Below, piece by piece: positions 1 to 6,706 of a stretch of DNA of 64,000 bases (the first letter of the stretch is position 1; the number at the start of each line of letters is the position of its first letter). The DNA is taken from positions 62,001-126,000 of the forward strand of contig JAAESI010000030.1 in NCBI GenBank assembly GCA_024229515.1. The letters are read 5' to 3'. The stretch is from Pseudomonadota bacterium. Its GTDB lineage: Bacteria > Myxococcota_A > UBA796 > UBA9615. A program made the translations under genes and the position numbers. A model generated the notes under the pieces. It saw only the letters and a list, made by a program, of their open reading frames with translations, had not been told where the DNA came from and did no database searches.

Positions 1-54
1 AACATCTTCTGGGCCACCAAGGACCGCGACGTCGCTTGGTACACCGCCTCGTAG
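1..54 (+). CDS. sodN: Nickel superoxide dismutase, C-terminal end (partial)
   Basis: The window opens inside a gene whose last codons read NIFWATKDRDVAWYTAS followed by TAG. The IFWxTK core matches the usual C-terminus of nickel superoxide dismutase, which disproportionates superoxide. Only 17 residues are visible, so the nickel-hook N-terminus cannot be checked. The call rests mainly on context: the next two genes are the maturation-type protease and a His-rich nickel permease that accompany sodN in other bacteria. The end overlaps the start of the protease gene by 19 bases, which suggests translational coupling. The last seven residues extend beyond the family's usual end. Confidence 0.72.
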   Translation, partial: NIFWATKDRDVAWYTAS

Positions 55-353
55 AGACGGTTCTCTGGGCCTTCGGGCGCAGAACCCGGGTCGTCGTTCA
101 GGGTTCCTCGATGGAGCCGACCCTGACCGACGGCGACGAGGTCCTCGTCCGTCCCGGGCCCGCCACGGCGGGTGACATCGTCCACGTCCGGCATCCGTTC
201 CGCGCCGACATCACGCTCATCAAGCGGCTGACGTCGACGGACGGGGGGCTGACCGTGGCCGGCGACAACCCCGCTGGCAGCTCCGATTCCCGCACGCTCG
301 GCGTGCTCCCCGCCGACCACCTCATCGGCCGCGTCACGAGCGTGCTCCCATGA
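36..353 (+). CDS. sodX: S26-type signal peptidase, NiSOD maturation protease
   Basis: A 105-residue serine protease of the S26 (signal peptidase I-like) family. The motif QGSSMEPTL holds the presumed catalytic Ser25, and LIKRLT holds the general-base Lys63; the GDN element near residue 76 is also typical. Small stand-alone proteases of this type cut the NiSOD precursor so that the new N-terminal His can bind nickel. The chosen start is TTG at 36, because the next in-frame ATG (111) falls inside the catalytic motif. The gene overlaps sodN upstream by 19 bases and the permease downstream by 4 bases (ATGA), so the three genes look like one operon. Confidence 0.8.
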   Translation: MVHRLVETVLWAFGRRTRVVVQGSSMEPTLTDGDEVLVRPGPATAGDIVHVRHPFRADITLIKRLTSTDGGLTVAGDNPAGSSDSRTLGVLPADHLIGRVTSVLP

Positions 354-1078
354 CCGAAGAGAGCGTCTACGTCCTCCTCACGACCGCGATCGGCATCGCG
401 TTCGTGCACACGCTCATCGGGGTCGATCACAGCCTCCCGTTCGTCGTGCTCGCCAAGGCCCAGCGGTGGTCGATGCGCAAGCTCATGGGCGTGGTCGCGC
501 TGTGCGGGGTGGGTCACGTGCTCGGCTCGATCGTGCTCGGCGGGGTCGGCATCTCGCTGGGCGTCGCCATCGACCGACTGGAGTGGATCGAGGGCACCCG
601 CGGGGACGTGGCCGCCTGGCTGCTGATCGGCTTCGGCCTCGTCTACTTCGCCTGGGGCGTGGTGCGGCGCGTGCGGGGCAAGGAGCACAGCCACTGGCAC
701 AAGCACCTGGACGGGCTCGAGCACGACCACCACCACCACCACAACAACGAGCACATGCACGCCCACGTGGAGCACAAGGTGAACCGGCGGTTGGTGACCA
801 CCTGGACGCTGTTCATCATCTTCGCGTTCGGCCCCTGCGAGGCGCTCATCCCCCTGCTCATGGCGCCCGCCTGGGCCCACAGTTGGGGGCTCGTGGTCGC
901 GGTCGCGGCGCTGTTCGGCGTCGTCACGATCGGCACGATGATGGGGGTCGTCGCGCTGGCCTACCGCGGCATCAACAGCCGCCTGTTCGCGAAGCTCGAA
1001 CTCGAGAAGTGGGCCGACGCCCTCGCCGGCCTCGCCATCGCGGGCAGCGGGGGAGCCATCAAGCTCCTGGGGATCTAG
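350..1078 (+). CDS. NicO-like nickel permease linked to NiSOD
   Basis: A 242-residue membrane protein with about six hydrophobic segments. The first segment carries HTLIGVDHSLPF, the HX4DH-type signature of nickel/cobalt transporters. A cytoplasmic-type loop around residues 107-140 is extremely His-rich (EHDHHHHHNNEHMHAH), which suggests metal storage or sensing. A second conserved polar site lies at FAFGPCEALIPLL. Its 4-base overlap with the maturation protease argues that it supplies nickel for superoxide dismutase, as the sodT-type genes next to sodN do elsewhere. It is convergent with the following cation exchanger, with a 4-base gap between the stop codons. Confidence 0.78.
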   Translation: MTEESVYVLLTTAIGIAFVHTLIGVDHSLPFVVLAKAQRWSMRKLMGVVALCGVGHVLGSIVLGGVGISLGVAIDRLEWIEGTRGDVAAWLLIGFGLVYFAWGVVRRVRGKEHSHWHKHLDGLEHDHHHHHNNEHMHAHVEHKVNRRLVTTWTLFIIFAFGPCEALIPLLMAPAWAHSWGLVVAVAALFGVVTIGTMMGVVALAYRGINSRLFAKLELEKWADALAGLAIAGSGGAIKLLGI

Positions 1079-1082
1079 CCCC

Positions 1083-1892
1083 TCAGCCGCCGGCGGAAGC
1101 CGCGATGAGGAAGACAGCCAGGCCGATCGGGTAGATGAGACCGGCGTTGGCCATGTTGCTGCTGGCGAGGTTGTCCAGCGTCTCCTGGGTGTCCTCAAGC
1201 AGGTCCGCCGTGCCCTCTTCCTGGGCTGCGCTGTAGACCGCGAAGAAGGTCACCATCTCCGGCAGCGAGGTGCAGAACCCGAGGATCCAGCCGGCGATGG
1301 CGGGGTGGATGCCCATGGCGTTGACGACGTCCTCGGTGGCCCACCCCAGGAAGACGCCCACGACGGCCACCGCGACCAGGGCGGTGAAGACGAGGATGAG
1401 GCCTAGGCGCACGCTGCCGACGGTCTTGCTCGCGGGCTCCTCGGAGCTGCGGTTCATGCGCTTGTCGACGATGCGGTACAGGAAGAAGAAGCCCAGCAGC
1501 ACGGGCACCACCACCCAGTGGGTGTCCAGCTCCAGCTTCATGAGCGCGAGGGGCACCACGACGGCGACGACGCTGAAGCCGATCTCGTCCAGGAACCGGC
1601 GGTGCATCAGCTCGTGCAGCTGCCGGTAGTACGTCATCGCGACCAACATCAGCGTGGTGTTGATGATGTTGGAGGCGGCGATGTTCCACAGGCCCGCCTC
1701 CCAGACGCCGGAGAGTCCGGCGGCCACGAGCACGACCAGCTCGGGAGCGGAGGTGGCGAGACCGGTCGCCTGGCCGCGGGTCTTGGCGGACCAGTTCAGT
1801 GCGCCGGCGAGCTGGTCCAGCCCCTTGATGAGGCCGTAGCGCACCAGGGCGATGATCACGCCCGCGCAGACCAGCATCACAACGACCGACAT
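1083..1892 (-). CDS. Sodium/calcium exchanger-like cation antiporter
   Basis: A 269-residue polytopic membrane protein of the Ca2+/cation antiporter (CaCA) superfamily. Both alpha repeats are recognisable: ATSAPELVVLVAAGL with NIAASNIINT in the N-half, and CTSLPEMVTFFAVYS with LASSNMANAG in the C-half. The acidic residues of the two SAPE/SLPE motifs are the expected ion ligands. The protein probably exchanges Ca2+ or a related cation for Na+ or H+ across the inner membrane; the true ion cannot be told from sequence. The start is the ATG at 1892, which has a GGAGG five bases upstream; a TTG four codons earlier would overlap that ribosome-binding site. Confidence 0.8.
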   Translation of the reverse strand: MSVVVMLVCAGVIIALVRYGLIKGLDQLAGALNWSAKTRGQATGLATSAPELVVLVAAGLSGVWEAGLWNIAASNIINTTLMLVAMTYYRQLHELMHRRFLDEIGFSVVAVVVPLALMKLELDTHWVVVPVLLGFFFLYRIVDKRMNRSSEEPASKTVGSVRLGLILVFTALVAVAVVGVFLGWATEDVVNAMGIHPAIAGWILGFCTSLPEMVTFFAVYSAAQEEGTADLLEDTQETLDNLASSNMANAGLIYPIGLAVFLIAASAGG

Positions 1893-1909
1893 CAACGCCT
1901 CCAAACGCA

Positions 1910-1935
1910 GAAACCCCGGCCGAAGCCAGGGTTTC
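1910..1935 (-). terminator. Stem-loop after rpmB with UUCG loop
   Basis: An 11-base-pair inverted repeat with one mismatch closes on TTCG when read on the minus strand, with a C-G closing pair as in very stable UUCG tetraloops. It lies 27 bases past the rpmB stop codon and just before the exchanger gene. No long U-run follows, so it may act as a partial terminator or an RNA 3' stabiliser. Confidence 0.6.
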
Positions 1936-1962
1936 GTGCTCGAACTCTACAGAGGGGAACGG

Positions 1963-2187
1963 CTAGTAGGTGAAGCCGTGATCCTTCGCCGCCTGGGCGA
2001 GGCCCTTCTTGCTGATCGTGCGAAGCGCGCGGGTGCTGACGCGGAGACGCACCCAGCGGCCGCCCTCCTCGTCCCACACGCGCTTGCTCTGCACGTTGGG
2101 CAACTGCCAGTGACGGGTCTTGCGATGGGAGTGGGAAACACGGTTCCCGGCCATCGGCTTCTTGCCGGTAAAGCTGCACTTAGCCAT
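1963..2187 (-). CDS. rpmB: 50S ribosomal protein L28
   Basis: A 74-residue ribosomal protein L28, recognised from MAKCSFTGKKPMAGNRVSHS and the basic middle KTRHWQLPNVQSKRVW. It has the normal family length and is complete. It is the second gene of an rpmG-rpmB pair, 31 bases downstream of the rpmG stop codon, with its own AGGAG-like site ahead of the ATG. A stable stem-loop follows. Confidence 0.97.
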   Translation of the reverse strand: MAKCSFTGKKPMAGNRVSHSHRKTRHWQLPNVQSKRVWDEEGGRWVRLRVSTRALRTISKKGLAQAAKDHGFTY

Positions 2188-2218
2188 GAGACTTCTCCTG
2201 AAGAGACGGCAACGCCGT

Positions 2219-2374
2219 CTACTTCATCTTGGATTCCTTGAACCAGACGTGCTTACGCACCTTCGGGTCGTACTTCTTGAGGCGAAGCTTCCCCGACATC
2301 GTCTTCTTGTTCTTGGTCGTCGTGTAGAAGTACCCAGTACCCTCTTCCGACACCATCTTGATCTTCTCGCGCAT
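2219..2374 (-). CDS. rpmG: 50S ribosomal protein L33
   Basis: A 51-residue ribosomal protein L33. The chosen start, [14 protein letters not shown] at 2374, has a GGAGGCGGC ribosome-binding site directly upstream; the longer open frame to 2452 is not coding. The C-terminal [17 protein letters not shown] is typical. The two Cys pairs that bind zinc in some L33 proteins are absent, so this is the Cys-free form. It is co-transcribed with rpmB. Confidence 0.96.
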   Translation of the reverse strand: MREKIKMVSEEGTGYFYTTTKNKKTMSGKLRLKKYDPKVRKHVWFKESKMK

Positions 2375-2639
2375 GCCGCCTCCTTGGGGATGGTCTGAGC
2401 GGTGGCGGAAACTAAGGGGACGGCCTCCCCAAGTCAAGCGCTCAAAACTCAAAACTCAGTGGCTGGGGTGAAGCCTCGTCATACCTATTCTTCGTGGTTG
2501 ACGGATCGCCCCTGACCGTCTGGCGAATCGACGGCGGTGGACCCTCGGTACAGGTTCGCTACGTTGGGGGGGTCGCGATCCAACCGGAGAGCTGCGCCAC
2601 CAGCCCATCGGCGGGCTGTGCGTTCCTGGAGGAGGCGTG

Positions 2640-4218
2640 ATGGCCCCGCGAGCTGCGATTGCATTGGCTCTTGTCTTGGCGGCCGGGTGCATCCCGACCG
2701 ACGACGACGACAGCGTCGCGACCATCGACGACGACGACGACGTTGCCCCGGACGATGACGATGACGATTCCGACGACGACGACGACAGCGCCGGTGACGA
2801 CGACGACAGTGGGAGCACGGACGACGACGACAGCAGCTCCGGCTGCGCCGACGCCGACGGAGACGGATACAACGACCCCGCCTGCGGTGGTGACGACTGC
2901 GACGAGAGCAACCCCGACGTCCATCCTGGTGCAGTCGAAGTGTGCGCAAACGGAATCGACGATGACTACGACGGCGCCTGCGTGGGGTGCGGCCTGTGCG
3001 GCGAGCATCCGTTGGCCAGGGCAGACGCCAAGCTTCTTCCGGGGCCGGGGGTTGGGACAGGGAGATCGCTGGCAGCGGCCGGCGACGTGGACGATGACGG
3101 ATACGACGACATCATCACGGGCGGTGGAGTGACCTTCTACCTAATGAACGGGCCTCTTTACGGCACAGTCGATCAGGGAGTCACCGCGTCCGCGATCGTG
3201 TCCGGCGATCCGGAGGCCCCGTCCGTAGAGTGGAACATGACGACCACCGTCGGGGCGGGCGATCTGAACGGCGATGGGGAGATGGACTTTGTGGCGGGCG
3301 GCAACTGTCCGACGGGGAGCGCGGTGATTTACGGACCGGTCTTGGGCGAAGTCGATCTCGCCGCCCAGGTCGTCGTTGGCTACCCAGTGTCTCCCACCAG
3401 CCAGTCCTGTGTGGCCATCTCGCCCGGGCGATGTTAATGGCGACGGGCTCGACGACCTGCTCACAGGACAGTCCAACCACGAGGCCTATCTCTACCTGGG
3501 ACCGGTCTCCACCAGCCTGGACGGCAGCGGGTGGAGCACTCGATTCGTTGATGGGGCTGCGAGCATCGTGGCCGGCAGCCCCGTTGCGGGGAAGGGCGAC
3601 ATCAACGGCGACGGCTACCCAGACGTCGCTGTGGGTGATACGGGCTCCTTCACCGGGCCGGGATCGGTGAGTCTCTTCTTGAGTCCGGTGTTTGGCGAGC
3701 ACAGCATCGACGATGCGGACGCAACACTGCTGGGTACCGAATGCTGGGTCTGTTGCGACGGATTCGGCAAGTACATCTACTCGGACGCTGACTTCGGCCA
3801 CGCTATCGAACTGGCCGACGTCAACAACGACGGCTTCGCCGACGCCATCGTCGGCGCTCCGGGAACAGGCGTCGAGGGAGCCGGAGGAGAGTGCGTTACG
3901 ACCGCAGGCGGGGTGGTCTACATCTTCTTCGGGCCGCTGAGCGGCACTCTCAGCGCGACCGAGGCGGATGTCGCGATTGGCGCGCTCGGCCTTGGAGATT
4001 CCCTGGGTTCTGCGGTGGCGGCGGCCGGAGACGTCAACGCCGACGGATTCACCGACCTCATCGTGGGCGGTGCGAACGTCGGAACCGAAGGCGCTGCCTA
4101 CCTCCTGTACGGGCCAATCGATGGACCGGTCGACCTAGCTCGTAGCCGCAGCGCCCCGACCGACCTGTTCAACGCACCCATCCCGCGCCCTCAGGGCCTG
4201 CAGGCGCGCAGCATCTGA
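2640..4218 (+). pseudogene. FG-GAP repeat lipoprotein, frameshifted
   Basis: A secreted lipoprotein gene broken by a one-base insertion. The first half starts at the ATG at 2640 behind GGAGGAGG, has a lipobox LAAGC, a poly-Asp linker (blocks of DDDDS) and a Cys-rich MopE-like calcium/metal motif (CADADGDGYND, CDESNPDVHPGAVEVC). It then enters FG-GAP/VCBS repeats such as GDLNGDGEMDFVAGG. The frame ends at 3437, but the next frame resumes exactly with GDVNGDGLDDLLTG and carries further repeats (GDINGDGYPDVAVGD, ADVNNDGFADAIVGA, GDVNADGFTDLIVGG). One extra base in the CCCGGG run at 3423-3428 explains the shift. The end after residue PVDLARS looks unlike the repeat and may be truncated too. A likely beta-propeller surface protein of unknown partner. 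Confidence 0.72.
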
Positions 4219-4260
4219 GGTTTTTCCACGGAGCTACAGGGCAAAAGCAGAAGCAAAGCC

Positions 4261-5850
4261 TCAGAGACACGCAGCGGGCGAGTAGTCGATCTCGATGACG
4301 TCGCCCTCGTCGGGCACGCTCGATGACTGGAATACGACCGCGTTGATCGAAAGGTCGTAGTTCCAACCCGTCGCGATCAGGCTCCCATTTCGACGCACCT
4401 CGATCGACTCGGGACTCGGCTCGATCGACAGGCTGAAGGTCGTGGACGGGACGACATTGAACATGCCGCCCAGGCTCAGCGCCCAGCTGCCGTCGCAGAT
4501 GGACACGCTCAACCCATCGGCGATGTTCGAGGCGCTGACGTAGTCGGAGCCCGACGCGGCGTAGCCGCCCGCTCCCGCGCATCCCGTCATCCCCCCCGTC
4601 ACGTTGGAGACGCGGACCCTCGTGGGGTCGCTCTTGAGGCCCTGGAGGTACGAGACGTAGTTCGCTGGAGACCACCCCATCGCGCTGCTGCTCATGTCCT
4701 GCTCATCGGAGACGAGGAGGATCTCCAGCGCCGCGTCGTGGCGAAGGAAGCCGCCGTTCACGCCGACGTCGTTGATGGACGCCTCGAGCGCCAACCAGGC
4801 GGCGTGCCCGCCCTGGCTCACATCGGAGCCGGAGGTGCCGACGTTGACGTTGGCGGAGAGCGTGCCCCCCGGGTCGGGGGTCGAGGGCACGACGATCGGG
4901 GTCGTCCCCTGGAACTGTCCGGCATCGGCCGCGTCCATCGTGGTGACCGCCAGTTGGTAGTCCAGATCGCGCGGCCCCAGGAGGCTGAACCAGGTGGCGA
5001 AGTTGAGCGCCAACGGGGTTTCCTCCTCCACCATCGAGCTGCTGGAGTCGATGACGATGAGGTAGTCGACGGCGTCCGGAGCGGGCTGGGTGAAGCTGTC
5101 GGTCTCGACCAGCGCGGGCAGGGCCATGCCGTCCTGCGTGGCCGTGGCGAGCCCGTCGGCGCGGTTGGCGGCGTCGCTCCAGACCCGAAGCTCGCCGCGC
5201 GCCGCGAGCGTGTTGGCGGGGTCGAACGTCACGGTCACGGGGACCGAGTCGCCGGCGTTGAGGGTCACAGCTTCACCCCAGAGTCCATCCGCTTCCAGGC
5301 CGGTGCCGACGAGGACGGCGTACTCCATCGCGTCGATCGTCAGCGGCAGCCGGCCCGCGTTCGCGATGATCACCTCGGCCGCCTCCACGCAGCCGACGTG
5401 CGGGGTGCCGAAGTCGTGCTCCGCGGGCTCGATCTCGATCATCGGGGCCAGCGCCTGGGCGCTCGCGGGCACCAGCAGCACCTGCTCCTCGAGGTCGTTG
5501 CTGTGCACGACGACGTCGCCCTCAAGCGCTTCGTCGACCGTCGCGGTGGCGGCGATGAGGACCTCCGTGGAGGCCTCCGGGCCGAGGATGCGGGGGAAGT
5601 CCGTGTCCAGCACCTCGAACGCGTCCGGGCCGTCGATGCCGACGTCCTCCAGCCACAGGGCATCGAGCCCCGGGTTGGTCACGGTCAAGGTCAGCGTGGC
5701 CGTCTCCGGCGCCTCCAGGGCCCCGAAGTCCAACGCCGAGGGGTTGACCTCCAGGATCGCGTAGGTCTGCGGAGGCGGCGCCTCAGGCGCCTCGGTCTCG
5801 GCGGCACAGGCGCTCAGCAGCACCATCGCGAACAGGATTCGAGTCTTCAT
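4261..5850 (-). CDS. Lipoprotein with ASH-type repeats and a VWA-like domain
   Basis: A 529-residue exported lipoprotein: signal peptide with lipobox LLSAC (Cys15), then two immunoglobulin-like repeats of the ASH / choice-of-anchor D kind (ALDFGALEAPETATLTLTV; EHDFGTPHVGCVEAAEV), then a von Willebrand A-like domain from about residue 260. The domain opens with YLIVIDSSSSM, the DxSxS metal-adhesion core, and ILLVSDEQDMS supplies a later acidic turn. Such proteins usually mediate adhesion or assembly on the outer surface. GGGAGGG just upstream of the ATG is the ribosome-binding site, and a strong GC hairpin lies immediately before it. Ligand unknown. Confidence 0.75.
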   Translation of the reverse strand: MKTRILFAMVLLSACAAETEAPEAPPPQTYAILEVNPSALDFGALEAPETATLTLTVTNPGLDALWLEDVGIDGPDAFEVLDTDFPRILGPEASTEVLIAATATVDEALEGDVVVHSNDLEEQVLLVPASAQALAPMIEIEPAEHDFGTPHVGCVEAAEVIIANAGRLPLTIDAMEYAVLVGTGLEADGLWGEAVTLNAGDSVPVTVTFDPANTLAARGELRVWSDAANRADGLATATQDGMALPALVETDSFTQPAPDAVDYLIVIDSSSSMVEEETPLALNFATWFSLLGPRDLDYQLAVTTMDAADAGQFQGTTPIVVPSTPDPGGTLSANVNVGTSGSDVSQGGHAAWLALEASINDVGVNGGFLRHDAALEILLVSDEQDMSSSAMGWSPANYVSYLQGLKSDPTRVRVSNVTGGMTGCAGAGGYAASGSDYVSASNIADGLSVSICDGSWALSLGGMFNVVPSTTFSLSIEPSPESIEVRRNGSLIATGWNYDLSINAVVFQSSSVPDEGDVIEIDYSPAACL

Positions 5851-5858
5851 CGGTCCCT

Positions 5859-5880
5859 CCCGGGGGGATTGTCCCCCGGG
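5859..5880. promoter_or_regulatory. Perfect 8-bp GC hairpin ahead of the VWA lipoprotein gene
   Basis: CCCGGGGG and CCCCCGGG pair perfectly around a six-base loop. On the minus strand the stem ends at the ribosome-binding site of the VWA lipoprotein gene (ATG at 5850). It could terminate transcription from the broken gene upstream or limit access to the ribosome-binding site. No U-run is present. Confidence 0.45.
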
Positions 5881-5925
5881 GCCTGCCCGATCAGCCCATG
5901 CAGCCTTGGACCCGACGGCGACCGC

Positions 5926-6673
5926 TCAATTGCAGTCGTAGTCGTAGTCGTAGATGTTCATCCAGCCGTCGCCCTCGTCCACCTAGCGAAGCGTCTGGCG
6001 CCACTGGCTGTCGTACTCGCGCATCTCCTGCTGCTCCCACGAGCCGTCGGCGCCCTCGTCGTAGCGGTACAGGTTCCAATACTCGGGGTTGGCGAAGTTC
6101 CACGTCAGGGTGGCGACCGGCGTGCCGGTGTCGTCCTCGTACTCGATGCTCTCGGTGTTGCCCGCGGAGTTGACCTCGACGTCACCGATGAAGTCGATGC
6201 TGCCGTCGTCGTTGGCGTCCAGTTCGATGCGGGTAGGTCGTGAGGGAGTCCGCGGAGGGGTCGTTGTCCGACTCGATCCGCTGGCTCAGCATGTGGTTGC
6301 CTGGCCCCCGCGTGGCGGTGTTGGTCCAGTCCACCGACCCGCTGTCGTCCGTGTCGTACTCGACGGATACCCAGTAGCCGTCGGCGTTGTACTCCTCGAA
6401 CCCGAAGGCGTCGGCGCTTCCGTCACCCTCGAAGTCGATCTCGATGTCGGCCGTGCAGTCGGCGTACTGGGTGTCTGGATAGGCCGGCCAGGAGGGGTCG
6501 GCGGTGGCGTCGGCGGCGTCGGCGTCCGTTGCGTCATCGTCGTCGTCGTCGGGGGCCGAGTCGTCGTCGTCGTCGTCGTCGTCGTCACCGCCGCCGCGAC
6601 GGACGGGCGTGCAGGCGGTCAAGTACAGACCGAGGACGTACAGAAGGGCCAGGAGCAGGCTGAGGCGTCGCAT
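5926..6673 (-). pseudogene. Poly-Asp lipoprotein, frameshift plus internal stop
   Basis: A lipoprotein gene with two lesions. It starts MRRLSLLLALLYVLGLYLTAC (lipobox LTAC), followed by poly-Asp blocks and a domain containing DTQYADCTADIEIDFEGDG and WVSVEYDTDDSG. An extra base near 6230-6240 throws the frame off; the other frame continues sensibly with RIELDANDDGSIDFIGD and FANPEYWNLYRYDEGADG. That frame then meets a TAG at 5983-5985, after which the same frame goes on with DEGDGWMNIYDYDYDCN to a TGA at 5926. The repeated D-rich, G-rich pattern recalls calcium-binding beta-structures. No function can be assigned. Confidence 0.65.
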
Positions 6674-6706
6674 GGGCCGAGTATGCGCACGGCCGCGACC
6701 GAACTC

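Noticed and set aside
98..1198. Long minus-strand frame opposite the NiSOD permease
   Set aside because: Its composition is that of antisense high-GC DNA (runs of Val and His from the His-codon loop), and the plus-strand proteins are clearly real.
2700..2850. Short-period repeats read as a CRISPR-like or satellite array
   Set aside because: The GAC-rich repeats encode the poly-Asp linker in frame; there are no spacers.
3421..3440. Programmed ribosomal frameshift in the FG-GAP gene
   Set aside because: The required shift is +1 in CCCGGG with no slippery heptamer, pseudoknot or conserved family behaviour; a one-base insertion is simpler.
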